This document shows, in pieces, positions 37,686 through 46,405 of a stretch of 64,000 nt of DNA. The DNA is from an uncultured bacterium (GTDB lineage: Bacteria; Bacillota; Clostridia; Oscillospirales; Acutalibacteraceae), in assembly GCA_905215055.1 (NCBI GenBank), contig CAJMOH010000007.1, positions 1 to 64,000 on the forward strand, given 5' to 3'. Made by a program: the position numbers and the translations under genes. How positions within the stretch are numbered: the stretch's first letter is position 1; every line of letters begins with the position of its first letter. The notes under the pieces are model-generated. The model was not told the DNA's origin. It saw only the letters and a list, made by a program, of their open reading frames with translations, and made no database searches.

Positions 37686-39050
37686 ATGTTGGACCAGATA
37701 CAATATTTGGAAATACCTTTGCCAGAGGACATTGAAAAAGCAAAGTGGTGCGGAGACTTCCCTCGCGCCCAGCGGCTGATCCGTCAGCGGCTGGAGGGAG
37801 GCAGACTTCCCTTTGCCGTTCAAAAGCGTCTGGAGCTGGAACGGGAAATTTTAAAGCGCCTTCCCTTGGACTACTGTTACAGTGAGGAAGAGGGTCTGGC
37901 AATCCTGCGGGAGCACATCCCGGATTTCACCCAGGAGGAGCTGCAGCAGCTGGAGGACTCCGGCGCCATCGACTGGGTATATGTACAGGGAAAACCCGCT
38001 TTCAGCCGGCGGTTTTACGAGACCTTGGAAAAGGTCTACCCGGACATTGCCCGGCGCGCCGGCCTGTCCCCCGCAGAGGAAGGCAAGGAAAAGCAGCTGC
38101 TCAACGATGTGATCCACGAAATGCGGGAGCAAGGGTTCGCCGCCAGAAAAATCCGCCTGCGGGCCAGCTTTCGCATTGAGGACGAGTCCTTCCGCCCGGG
38201 GGAAACGGTGCGGGTTCACCTGCCCATTCCCGCCGCCGCGGTGAACATGAGGAACATTCAGATCTTAGGCCATTTCCCGGAGAAGGCTGTCATCGCCCCG
38301 GAAAGCGCCGGACAACGAACCATCTGCTTCACCTGCGCGCCGGAGGAAAACCATCCCTTCACCGTGGATTACGAATATGAATCTCGGGTGACATACTGCC
38401 AGCCGGACCCAGACAAGGTCTCCCCCATTCAGCCCAGCTTTGACACCTGGGAGCAGGCGCCCCACATTCGCTTCACCCCCTTTATCAAGGCCCTGTGCCG
38501 GGAGCTTTCCGCCGGGGAAACCAACCCTCTCAAGCTGGCCCGAAAATTCTACGACTACTGCACCACGGTAGTGACATATTCCTACATGCGGGAATACTTT
38601 GCCATCACCCAAATTCCCGAATACGCCGGGTTGAATCAAAAGGGCGACTGCGGCGTACAGGCCCTGCTGTTCATCACTCTGTGCCGCTGCGCCGGAATTC
38701 CGGCACGGTGGCAAAGCGGTCTGTATGTAACTCCCTATTATCAGGGCTGTCACGACTGGGCACAGTTTTACATCGCCCCCTATGGCTGGCTGTTCGCGGA
38801 CTGCTCCTTTGGCGGCAGCGCTTACCGGGCTGGAAACCACCTGCGGCACCAGCACTATTTTGGCAATCTGGACCCCTACCGCATGGCGGCGAACTCCCAA
38901 TTTCAGTGGGAGTTTGACCCACCCAAGTCCCAGCTGCGGGCGGATCCCTATGACAACCAGCGGGGCGAAGGAGAGTATGGCGATCACGGCCTGAGCCGGG
39001 AGGAGTTTGAAGTGAGTTGGGAGCTGCTGGAAATGACCAGAGTGGACTGA
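37686..39050 (+). CDS. Transglutaminase-like cysteine protease-fold protein
   Basis: A 454-residue protein without a signal peptide. Residues about 275-390 form the transglutaminase-like core with the catalytic triad: Cys in KGDCGVQALL, His in GCHDWAQFYI, Asp in LFADCSFGG. The N-terminal 130 residues are helical and unassigned; 150-250 looks like a beta-sandwich (FRPGETVRVHLPIPAA). Such proteins are usually peptidases or amidases; the substrate is unknown. AGGAGG lies 8 bases before ATG 37686. Monocistronic. Confidence 0.88.
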   Translation: MLDQIQYLEIPLPEDIEKAKWCGDFPRAQRLIRQRLEGGRLPFAVQKRLELEREILKRLPLDYCYSEEEGLAILREHIPDFTQEELQQLEDSGAIDWVYVQGKPAFSRRFYETLEKVYPDIARRAGLSPAEEGKEKQLLNDVIHEMREQGFAARKIRLRASFRIEDESFRPGETVRVHLPIPAAAVNMRNIQILGHFPEKAVIAPESAGQRTICFTCAPEENHPFTVDYEYESRVTYCQPDPDKVSPIQPSFDTWEQAPHIRFTPFIKALCRELSAGETNPLKLARKFYDYCTTVVTYSYMREYFAITQIPEYAGLNQKGDCGVQALLFITLCRCAGIPARWQSGLYVTPYYQGCHDWAQFYIAPYGWLFADCSFGGSAYRAGNHLRHQHYFGNLDPYRMAANSQFQWEFDPPKSQLRADPYDNQRGEGEYGDHGLSREEFEVSWELLEMTRVD

Positions 39051-39054
39051 CAGC

Positions 39055-39088
39055 AAAAAAAGGGCGGCCCGAAAGCCGTCCTTTTTTT
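39055..39088. terminator. Bidirectional terminator between the transglutaminase-like and rubredoxin genes
   Basis: A GC-rich stem flanked by six or more A residues on the left and seven T residues on the right, serving convergent genes. Confidence 0.88.
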
Positions 39089-39100
39089 GCAAAGCGGGGG

Positions 39101-39259
39101 TTACTCCTTAGAGAACTGGTCCTTGCCTACGCCGCACAGGGGGCAGACCCAATCCTCGGGAAGATCTTCAAACTTGGTGCCGGGGGCAATGCCGTTATCG
39201 GGATCGCCCACCTCGGGATCATAGCGGTAGCCGCAAACGTCGCACACATACACTTCCAT
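39101..39259 (-). CDS. Rubredoxin
   Basis: One-electron carrier with a single Fe(SCys)4 site. It has 52 residues: VCDVCGYRYDPEVGDP and WVCPLCGVGKDQF supply the four cysteines in the CxxC pairs, with the usual Asp/Glu-rich middle (GTKFEDLPEDW). AAAGGAGG lies 9 bases before the ATG. Rubredoxin in anaerobes feeds peroxide and oxygen reductases. It stands alone here. Confidence 0.97.
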   Translation of the reverse strand: MEVYVCDVCGYRYDPEVGDPDNGIAPGTKFEDLPEDWVCPLCGVGKDQFSKE

Positions 39260-39470
39260 TGGTTTGAACCTCCTTTGTTTTTACGCGGCAGGAAAAATAT
39301 CCCGCCACACTTCCCCTTCATAATATTCCACTTTGTGAGTGTTATTATTCTTTACTAGAACAATCAAGAAAATTCTTTTCGAGAAAACACAGGCGCGGTT
39401 TTCAGAGATTTTTTTGGAAAAATCCTTTCATATCACATTGCAGGAAAGGGTTTTCTGTGCTATCCTTTTA

Positions 39471-39830
39471 TCAAGGATTTTCGTCCCGCCGGACCAGCAG
39501 CGCCAGCATATGCGGGGGTCTGTTCTGAAACTGGAAGGCCTTGGCCTTTTCCTCCTCCGTGCAGCCATAGAGGAGTTTTATTTCTGTTTCCATCTTGGGC
39601 AGGTCCGCCACACAGAGAAGGGCGTCTAAAACAGGGGGCTGGCTGGAGCCTATCCACACATCCACTCCCTCTCCATCTATGGCGGAAAAGCCTTCCAAAT
39701 AGCCGTAATCCAGGGGATAAATCATTTCGGGAAATTTGGGGTGGGACGAGCCTTTCGGCCTGTCAATCCGCAGGGGCAGGCTGGTGAAAAGCCGGTCCAG
39801 CGCCTGCCAAAAAAGCGGGCTTCTTTCCAC
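39471..39830 (-). CDS. Small inorganic pyrophosphatase-like protein
   Basis: A 119-residue cytoplasmic protein resembling the core of soluble family I pyrophosphatases: IDRPKGSSHPKFPEMIYPLDYGYLEG and GVDVWIG parallel the PPase active-site blocks. It is shorter than true PPases (about 175) and lacks part of the acidic metal-binding set, so activity is uncertain. The gap 39260-39470 is AT-rich with no recognisable gene. Confidence 0.7.
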   Translation of the reverse strand: MERSPLFWQALDRLFTSLPLRIDRPKGSSHPKFPEMIYPLDYGYLEGFSAIDGEGVDVWIGSSQPPVLDALLCVADLPKMETEIKLLYGCTEEEKAKAFQFQNRPPHMLALLVRRDENP

Positions 39831-39843
39831 GGGAGTTCTCTCC

Positions 39844-39872
39844 TTTCCGGGGATTCCTATTTTCGTTATTAT
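39844..39872 (+). promoter_or_regulatory. Possible promoter of uxuA
   Basis: TTTCCG, a 17-bp spacer and TATTAT; moderate match only. Confidence 0.4.
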
Positions 39873-39922
39873 AACTCATCGCAGACTGGCTGTCCAGAAT
39901 GGATGGCAGGGAGGATTTTTAT

Positions 39923-40984
39923 ATGAAGCTATCGTTTCGCTGGTATGGTGAAGAGGACAAGGTCACATTGGAGCAGATCCGACAGATTCCCGGCATGGAA
40001 TCCATTGTCACCGCTGTGTACGACGTGCCTGTGGGCCAGGTGTGGAGCCGGGAGAGTATCGCCCGGCTGAAGGCTCTGACAGAAACCGCCGGCCTGAAGC
40101 TTGAGGTGATTGAAAGCGTTCCCGTTCACGAGGACATCAAGCTGGGCAAGCCCAGCCGGGATCAGTACATCGAGAATTACCGCGAGAATATCCGACGGCT
40201 GGCGGAGGCTGGTGTGAAGTGCATCTGCTACAACTTTATGCCGGTGTTCGACTGGACCCGCACCCAGCTGGACCATGTGCTGCCCGACGGCTCCACCTCC
40301 CTGGTGTACTATCAGGAGCAGGTGGATCAGGTAGACCCGCTGAAGAGTGACAGCGATTTGACTCTGCCGGGCTGGGACGCCAGCTACTCCCGGGAGGAGC
40401 TGCGGGATGTGGTGGCTCAATATCAAGCTTTGACAGAGGAGGACCTGTGGGCGAATCTGGAATACTTCCTGAAGGGAATCATCCCCACGGCGGCGGAGTG
40501 CGGCGTGAACATGGCCATCCACGAGGACGACCCCTGCTGGAGCATTTTCGGCCTGCCCCGAATCATCACTGATGAGAAAAACCTGGACCGTTTTCTAAAG
40601 CTGGTGGACGACCCTCACAACGGCATCACCCTGTGCTGCGGGTCCTTGGGATGCTCCGCTAAAAACGACGTACCTAAAATGGCCGCCAAGTACGCCAAGC
40701 TGGGCCGGATCCATTTTGTGCACCTGCGGAACGTGGCCGTGCTTCCCAACGGCTTTGAGGAGCGCGCCCACCTGAGCAGCTGCGGCTCTCTGGACATGTA
40801 CGCCATTGTGAAGGCCCTGGTGGACAACGGCTTTGACGGCTATGTGCGGCCCGATCATGGACGGATGATTTGGGGAGAGACCGGCCGGGCGGGATACGGC
40901 CTGTATGACCGGGCCTTGGGCGCCTGTTACATCAACGGTCTGTTTGAAGCCGCGGAAAAAGAGAAGGCGGCTGGGAAAAACTAA
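39923..40984 (+). CDS. uxuA: Mannonate dehydratase
   Basis: Dehydrates D-mannonate to 2-keto-3-deoxy-gluconate in glucuronate breakdown. It has 353 residues, the usual length: MKLSFRWYGEEDKVTLEQIRQIPG at the start, CYNFMPVFDWTRT, and metal-binding MAIHEDDPCW and TLCCGSLG motifs. GGGAGG precedes ATG 39923. The sugar isomerase gene follows after 65 bases containing a short stem-loop (41000-41018); the rest of the uronate pathway is not in the window. Confidence 0.95.
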   Translation: MKLSFRWYGEEDKVTLEQIRQIPGMESIVTAVYDVPVGQVWSRESIARLKALTETAGLKLEVIESVPVHEDIKLGKPSRDQYIENYRENIRRLAEAGVKCICYNFMPVFDWTRTQLDHVLPDGSTSLVYYQEQVDQVDPLKSDSDLTLPGWDASYSREELRDVVAQYQALTEEDLWANLEYFLKGIIPTAAECGVNMAIHEDDPCWSIFGLPRIITDEKNLDRFLKLVDDPHNGITLCCGSLGCSAKNDVPKMAAKYAKLGRIHFVHLRNVAVLPNGFEERAHLSSCGSLDMYAIVKALVDNGFDGYVRPDHGRMIWGETGRAGYGLYDRALGACYINGLFEAAEKEKAAGKN

Positions 40985-41049
40985 TCTTTGTCACTGGCAA
41001 AAAGCCTGATAGGCTTTTGCATAAACCTTTGTTATTGGAGGAATCTGTT

Positions 41050-41958
41050 ATGAAACTTGGTATTATTCAGCCGGTGGAGCCGGCCAGCTTTGATCACGCC
41101 AAGGCTTTGGGCCTGGATTTTGTGGAATTCGACTGCAATCCTTCCTTCTATTTTGGCAAGCCCGTGGCGGAGCATCTGGCGATTAAAGAAAGCCTGAAGG
41201 AAGCCAGCCAGCGCACCGGCGTAGAGGTTGGCGCCGTGGGCCGCTGGGCCAGCCATGTTCTGGACGCCGAAGGAAATGTGGTCCCTGAGGAATGGAACGA
41301 GATCATCGGCGTGATGGACCTGGGCCAGTATCTGGGGGCTAAATACTATCTGTGCAGCGTCAACTATGTGGAGGAGCTGTCCTACTACAAGAACATCACC
41401 GCCGCCATCAAGGTGCTCAACCAGATTGTGGCCGCCGCCAAGGAGCGGGGCATGGAGTGCGCCATTGTCAACTGCATGATGGGTCAAAACTACATCCGCA
41501 CTCCCGAGCAGTGGAAGCTGATCCTCAGCGAAGTTCCCGGCCTAGGCATTAAGTACGATCCCTCTCACAGCTTTGTACACGGCGGCGACAAGGGCGCCTA
41601 TATGGAAGAGGGCCTGGAATGGGGCGCTCACTTCAAGTATGTCCATGTAAAAGGCGTTATCCAGAGCGGTCCCTCTCAGGAGCCGAACCACTGGAAAATC
41701 TGGGATTTGGTTCGGAAGCACCCTGAGCTAAAGGAACTCTTTTCTACCGCTTCTCCCCAGCGCAACAGCGCTTATGACAATCCTCCGGCGGGCATTGATT
41801 CCATCAACTGGCGCGCGTTCTTCGCCATTCTTTACAAATATGGTTACGACGGGTATCTCTCCATCGAGCCTCATTCTCCCACTTGGCAGGGGGAAAAGGG
41901 CGAGCTTGGCCTGAAATACACCATCAAATACATCCGCGACTTGATGATTCTGGACTAA
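41050..41958 (+). CDS. Sugar phosphate isomerase/epimerase (AP2EC TIM-barrel)
   Basis: A 302-residue TIM-barrel protein of the xylose-isomerase-like superfamily. Metal-binding positions are suggested by CAIVNCMMGQN, IKYDPSHSF and YVHVKG and a late SIEPHSPTW. The substrate cannot be deduced; position behind uxuA suggests a uronate or related sugar acid. GGAGG lies 8 bases before the ATG. Confidence 0.85.
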   Translation: MKLGIIQPVEPASFDHAKALGLDFVEFDCNPSFYFGKPVAEHLAIKESLKEASQRTGVEVGAVGRWASHVLDAEGNVVPEEWNEIIGVMDLGQYLGAKYYLCSVNYVEELSYYKNITAAIKVLNQIVAAAKERGMECAIVNCMMGQNYIRTPEQWKLILSEVPGLGIKYDPSHSFVHGGDKGAYMEEGLEWGAHFKYVHVKGVIQSGPSQEPNHWKIWDLVRKHPELKELFSTASPQRNSAYDNPPAGIDSINWRAFFAILYKYGYDGYLSIEPHSPTWQGEKGELGLKYTIKYIRDLMILD

Positions 41959-41972
41959 TTTTTCGCAACGAC

Positions 41973-42008
41973 AAAGGCCCTGGGAAAATTCCCGGGGCCT
42001 TTCGCTTT
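41973..42008. terminator. Terminator between the sugar isomerase and adenosine deaminase genes
   Basis: A 13-bp stem with one wobble pair (41973-41985 with 41990-42003) and a T-rich tail on the plus side. It probably also ends the convergent add gene, whose last bases overlap the tail. Confidence 0.85.
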
Positions 42009-42009
42009 T

Positions 42010-42993
42010 TCAAAGGCTCTTGCGCAGCCTTTGGCGGAGAAGGGCTTTTCTCTCTGAGGAAAGGAAGGCGGCATCCACACTGTTTTCCAGCAGGATGCGG
42101 CGCTCCTCCTCGGTGAGACCAACGGACTGAAGCAGCTGAAACTCCCGCTTTAAGCTGGTGCGGGAAACCGTCATGTTGTCGGTGTTTACCGTGGCGGCAA
42201 TCCCTTGCTTCAAATAGGAGCGAATGGGAAACTCCTCCAGACCGGCTACCGCCTTGGTTTGCAAATTGCTGGTGGGACACAGCTCCAGGGGAATTTTCCG
42301 GCGGGCAAGCTCTTGCAGCAGGCTGGGGTCCTCCCCTGCCCGAACACCGTGGCCGATTCGGGACGCACCCATCTCCAGGGCCTGCCAGATGCTTTCCGGC
42401 CCTGCCGCCTCTCCCGCGTGGAGAGTGCAGGGAACTCCCAAGGACTGGACCTCCGCGAAAAGGCCCTTGTAGGCGCTAGCAGGATACAGAGCCTCCGCGC
42501 CTGCCAAATCCACAGCGCAGACGCCCTTTCCCAAAAATTCCGCCGCGGTGTGAATCGTTTCCCGGTTGGCGGCCTCCTCCCCGCCTCGCATACAACAGAG
42601 AATCAGCTGGCTGGAAAACCGCCAGCCCTCCCCTTCCCAGCCTGGAGGCAGTCCCGCGATGGCTGCCTCTACCGCTTGCGTCTGAGTCATGCCCCTCCTG
42701 GTGTGCTGGGAGGGCGCAAACCGCAGCTCGGCGTAAAGCAGCCCCTGCTTCTCCAGCCGGGCGCAAAGGTCTCTCACAGCCAAGGTCAGCGCCTCTGGCG
42801 TTTGCAGCAGCGCCACCGGCAGATCAAAGCAGCGCAGGTAATCATTGAGGCTTTCGCAGTCCGCCGGCACGGAAAGGAGAGCTTCCAGCCCGGCCCCCTC
42901 CCCGGCTGGCAGGGAAATCCCCTGGCGCTGGGCAAGGTATGTTACCAGCTGGGGAGAAAGGGAACCGTCCAAGTGCAGGTGAAGGTCAATCAT
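42010..42993 (-). CDS. add: Adenosine deaminase
   Basis: Deaminates adenosine to inosine for purine salvage. It has 327 residues: zinc-binding HLHLDGSL at the N-terminus, TLHAGEAAGP with the third His and catalytic Glu, RIGHGVRA, and TVNTDNMTVS with the zinc Asp (more often SLNTDDP). Full length. It lies downstream of spmAB on the same strand with a 76-base gap. Confidence 0.94.
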   Translation of the reverse strand: MIDLHLHLDGSLSPQLVTYLAQRQGISLPAGEGAGLEALLSVPADCESLNDYLRCFDLPVALLQTPEALTLAVRDLCARLEKQGLLYAELRFAPSQHTRRGMTQTQAVEAAIAGLPPGWEGEGWRFSSQLILCCMRGGEEAANRETIHTAAEFLGKGVCAVDLAGAEALYPASAYKGLFAEVQSLGVPCTLHAGEAAGPESIWQALEMGASRIGHGVRAGEDPSLLQELARRKIPLELCPTSNLQTKAVAGLEEFPIRSYLKQGIAATVNTDNMTVSRTSLKREFQLLQSVGLTEEERRILLENSVDAAFLSSERKALLRQRLRKSL

Positions 42994-43069
42994 AAGAACA
43001 CCTCCTGGCCTTTTTCTCCATTATACCCCAGCCCTTGGGAAAAGGAAAGAGTCGGGTTCCAGAAGCGCT

Positions 43070-43588
43070 CTACCCCAACAGCTTGACAGTGAAAATGGAA
43101 AAGGCAAGAGCTGCCGCGTCTCCCAGCAAGGCGGCAGGAACGGTGTGACGAAGGCGCTTGTAGCCGCAGGCTCCAAAATACACAGCCACGGCATAAAAGG
43201 TGGTCTCTGTGGAGGAGGACAGCACCGAAGCGATTTTCCCAGTTTCGCTGTCCGGACCGAACTGCTGAAGCAGGTCCAGCGTATAGGCGGAGGCGCCGCT
43301 GCCGGAAATAGGCCGCAGCAGCGCCAGAGGCAGCAGCTCCGCGGGGACGCCCGCGCCCTGAGCAATGGGATCCAGCAGGCCGCAGAGAAGCTCCAGAAGC
43401 CCGGAGGCCCGGAGCATGGTGACAGCCACAATCAACCCCACCAGGGTTGGCAAAAGCTTCAGCGATGCGCGAAGCCCTTCTCTGGCTCCGGCCAGAAAGG
43501 TGTCAAACACCGGCACGCCTTTGGCGTATCCAAACAGGAGGATCAGCCCCACCATCACTGGCAGGGCGGCGGCGCCTACCTGTTCCAT
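43070..43588 (-). CDS. spmB: Spore maturation protein B
   Basis: A 172-residue nucleoside-recognition (Gate) domain membrane protein with PISGSGASAYTLDLLQQFGPDS and SSSTETTFYAVAVYFGA. SpmA and SpmB affect spore core dehydration. It overlaps spmA by 13 bases. Its presence indicates a spore-forming lineage. Confidence 0.94.
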   Translation of the reverse strand: MEQVGAAALPVMVGLILLFGYAKGVPVFDTFLAGAREGLRASLKLLPTLVGLIVAVTMLRASGLLELLCGLLDPIAQGAGVPAELLPLALLRPISGSGASAYTLDLLQQFGPDSETGKIASVLSSSTETTFYAVAVYFGACGYKRLRHTVPAALLGDAAALAFSIFTVKLLG

Positions 43589-44163
43589 AGCGGGTTCCTT
43601 TCCAGCAGCTTGCAGGCGGTCAAACACACCGCTAAGGACGCGGCGGAGGTGATCCACACAGCCGGCAGAATGGAAAAGGGCGCGGCGCTGCCCGCGCTGG
43701 CCCGCATGGCCGCCATGTTCACAGGGATCAGCTGCAGAGAGGCGGTATTCATCACCACAAAGAGAATCATTCCCCGAGTGGGAGACTCCTGGCTGGGATT
43801 GCGTTGGGCCATCGCCTTCATGGCCGCCAGACCCAGGGGCGTGGCAGCGTTTCCCAGGCCCAGAAGGTTGGCGGAAAGGTTCATGGAAATCTTCCCCTGA
43901 ATCTCCTCGTCCCCCCGGTATTCGGGAAAGAGACGGGTAATCACCGGGGAGAGTGCCTGAGCCAGCAGCTTGGAAAGGCCGCTTTCCTCGGCGATTTTTA
44001 GAAATCCCAGCCAGGCGCACATGCTTCCCAGAAGGAACAGGGACAACTCCACGGCGGACTGAGCGCCGTCCATCAGGGCTGTGGAAAGCTCTCCCAGGCT
44101 TCCGGTGGCCAGGGAACAAACAACGCTGAAAGCAATCATATAAAACCAGATAGAATTTAACAT
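43576..44163 (-). CDS. spmA: Spore maturation protein A
   Basis: A 195-residue membrane protein: N-terminal MLNSIWFYMI, then MNLSANLLGLGNAATPLGLAAMKAM, the SpmA Gate-domain signature, and MNTASLQLIPVNMAAMRA. AGGAGG lies 8 bases before the ATG. First gene of spmAB, which diverges from the PepV-like gene. Confidence 0.95.
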   Translation of the reverse strand: MLNSIWFYMIAFSVVCSLATGSLGELSTALMDGAQSAVELSLFLLGSMCAWLGFLKIAEESGLSKLLAQALSPVITRLFPEYRGDEEIQGKISMNLSANLLGLGNAATPLGLAAMKAMAQRNPSQESPTRGMILFVVMNTASLQLIPVNMAAMRASAGSAAPFSILPAVWITSAASLAVCLTACKLLERNPLWNR

Positions 44164-44193
44164 CCTTTCTTCCTCCTTTTCCCAGAGTGGCCC

Positions 44194-44222
44194 TTGACTT
44201 TGGGGCAAAAAAAGTTTATCGT
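44194..44222 (+). promoter_or_regulatory. Possible promoter of the PepV-like gene
   Basis: TTGACT, a 17-bp spacer and TATCGT; good -35, weak -10. Confidence 0.45.
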
Positions 44223-44276
44223 AAGAACGTACCTTTCCAGGGGAAAGGATACCCACACAAGAAAGGAAACGGAACT

Positions 44277-45656
44277 ATGCTGTTTGGCGAAAAGATCCTG
44301 GACTATTGGGACGATATTTTGAAAGACCTGGCCGCGGTGGTGGCAATTCCCTCTGTGGCAAAGCCCCAGGAGGGAGAGCATCCCTTTGGGGACGACTGCG
44401 CCCGGGCTTTGGACACAGTGGTACAACTGGCGGAGAGCTATGGCTTGAAGGCAAAAAACGTGGGCTATCACGCCGCCCACGCGGAATATGGCGAAGGAGA
44501 GGGCAACGCCGTGGTGATGGCTCACCTGGATGTGGTGCCTGCTGGGGAGGGCTGGCACACCGACCCCTATACCATGGTGATTGACGACAATTTTGCCTAT
44601 GGCCGGGGTGTTTCGGACAACAAGGGACCGGCGATTGTGGCCCTGCACTGTCTGCGCGCTCTGAAGGACGCGGGAGTTCCGAGCAAGCGGAAGCTGCGGG
44701 TGATCTTTGGCTCCGCGGAGGAGATTGGCATGGACGACATGCCCTACTATTTCCAGCGGGAGCAGCATCCTGACATGGGCTTTACCCCCGACGCCGCTTA
44801 CGGCATCTGCCACTGTGAGAAGGGCCACATGGGCTTTCAGGTGAAGGGCAAAAACGACTCCGCCGTAGTGAAGTCCTTTGAGGCCGGCACGGTGTCCAAC
44901 GCGGTCCCCTTTAAGGCGGAGTGCGTACTTTCCTGCTCCCCCGCGGAAGTGGAGAAGCTTCAGGCCAAGGCCGCAAAATCCAAGGGAATGTTTCAGGTCA
45001 CTCCTACCGACGAAGGCTGCCAGGTTCTCTGCCACGGAAAAGCGGCCCACGCCGCCTCTCCGGACAACGGCGTGAACGCAGCCTCTCACTTGGTGGAGCT
45101 GCTGTGCAAGGTGTTCTCCAAGGAGCAAATGGGCGCCTTCTTCCGGTTTATCCACGAGAAGATCGGCTTGTGTACCGACGGGGAAAAGCTGGATGTGAAG
45201 CTGTGCGACGAGCCAAGCGGACCTCTCACCTTCAACCTGGGCTTGGTGCATGTGGACGAGACCTCGGCTTGCCTGACGGTGGACATCCGTTATCCTGCCA
45301 CCCTGAAAGGCGGGGACATTTCCTCCCGGATTCAGGAGCAGGTGGAGGATTGGGGACTGGAGTTTGTGCTGCTGACCGACCAGGAGCCTTTGTATCTGCC
45401 CAAGGAAAGCCAACTGGTCACGCTGCTGGCTGGCGCCTACAAGGACGTTACAGGGGAGGACTGCGACATCTTTTCCATGGGCGGCGGCACCTATGCCCGC
45501 ACCATGTTTGGCAAGGGCGTGGCTTTTGGCGCCGGGTTCCCCGACCAGGCGGACAGCCGGGCGCACCAGGCCAACGAGTTTTTGGACCTGCGCCGGTTTA
45601 AGCTTCATGCCCAGATTTGCCTGGAGGCCATGTACCGGATGCTCACAGCGGAGTAA
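44277..45656 (+). CDS. pepV: M20-family dipeptidase, PepV-like
   Basis: A di-zinc exopeptidase for dipeptides in the cytoplasm, 459 residues as in PepV. Metal ligands: His in MAHLDVVPAG, bridging Asp in GRGVSDNKGP, Glu pair in GSAEEIGMDD, and the late His in SRAHQANEF. A lid domain lies between about 190 and 330. GAAAGGAAA precedes ATG 44277. The HD-domain gene starts 5 bases after its stop. Confidence 0.92.
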   Translation: MLFGEKILDYWDDILKDLAAVVAIPSVAKPQEGEHPFGDDCARALDTVVQLAESYGLKAKNVGYHAAHAEYGEGEGNAVVMAHLDVVPAGEGWHTDPYTMVIDDNFAYGRGVSDNKGPAIVALHCLRALKDAGVPSKRKLRVIFGSAEEIGMDDMPYYFQREQHPDMGFTPDAAYGICHCEKGHMGFQVKGKNDSAVVKSFEAGTVSNAVPFKAECVLSCSPAEVEKLQAKAAKSKGMFQVTPTDEGCQVLCHGKAAHAASPDNGVNAASHLVELLCKVFSKEQMGAFFRFIHEKIGLCTDGEKLDVKLCDEPSGPLTFNLGLVHVDETSACLTVDIRYPATLKGGDISSRIQEQVEDWGLEFVLLTDQEPLYLPKESQLVTLLAGAYKDVTGEDCDIFSMGGGTYARTMFGKGVAFGAGFPDQADSRAHQANEFLDLRRFKLHAQICLEAMYRMLTAE

Positions 45657-45661
45657 AGCCT

Positions 45662-46333
45662 ATGGAATACTGCTGCGTAATGCCGGAGGACATTTTCCAA
45701 AACAAAGAGGTGCGGGCCTATATTCAGCGGGGCAATGACAACCTGGGCGTCATCGGCTTTACCGAGCATGGCTTCGCTCACGCCAAGCGAAGCAGCGATA
45801 CGGCCAGGGAGATTCTCACCGCCTTGGGGTATCCCCAGCGGGACTGCCAGCTGGCCGCTATTGCCGGGTTCATGCACGACATCGGCAACACCGTCAACCG
45901 GGTGGATCACGCTCACAGCGGCGCGCTGATGGCCTTTACCATTCTGAACAAGCTGAACATGCCTCCGGAGGAAATCGGCCTGGTATGCTCCGCCATTGGC
46001 CATCACGATGAGGAAACGGCCTTTCCCGTAAACCCTCTGGCCGCCGCGCTGATTCTCTCGGACAAGAGCGACGTGCGGCGCTCCCGGGTGCGGAAGGACG
46101 CGGTGCTGGAGGCGGACATTCACGACAGGGTCAACTACGCCGTGGAAAGCTCCCGTCTGGAAATTGAGCCGGAACGAAAGCTCTGTATCTTTACTATTGA
46201 GATTGCCACGGAAATATGCCCTGTCATGGAGTATTTCGAGATTTTTCTGGAGCGCATGGTGCTGTGCCGCAAGGCCGCCCAGACCCTGGGACTTCAATTT
46301 GAATTGATTATCAATGGGACAAGGCTGCTGTGA
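45662..46333 (+). CDS. HD-domain phosphohydrolase
   Basis: A 223-residue metal-dependent phosphohydrolase-like protein. The HD signature is H near 42 (TEHGFAHA), HD in GFMHDIGN, further His in VDHAHSG and IGHHDE, and the distal Asp in ILSDKSDV. Substrate unknown, possibly a nucleotide. Likely cotranscribed with the PepV-like gene. Confidence 0.85.
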   Translation: MEYCCVMPEDIFQNKEVRAYIQRGNDNLGVIGFTEHGFAHAKRSSDTAREILTALGYPQRDCQLAAIAGFMHDIGNTVNRVDHAHSGALMAFTILNKLNMPPEEIGLVCSAIGHHDEETAFPVNPLAAALILSDKSDVRRSRVRKDAVLEADIHDRVNYAVESSRLEIEPERKLCIFTIEIATEICPVMEYFEIFLERMVLCRKAAQTLGLQFELIINGTRLL

Positions 46334-46339
46334 CAGCGT

Positions 46340-46377
46340 AAAAAAACTCCCCCGGCCATTGGCTGGAGGAGTTTTTT
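46340..46377. terminator. Bidirectional terminator between the HD-domain and alcohol dehydrogenase genes
   Basis: A stem flanked by seven A residues on the left and six T residues on the right, between convergent genes. Confidence 0.88.
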
Positions 46378-46405
46378 GATTGCGCGCAAGGGAAAGACTT
46401 CTTTG

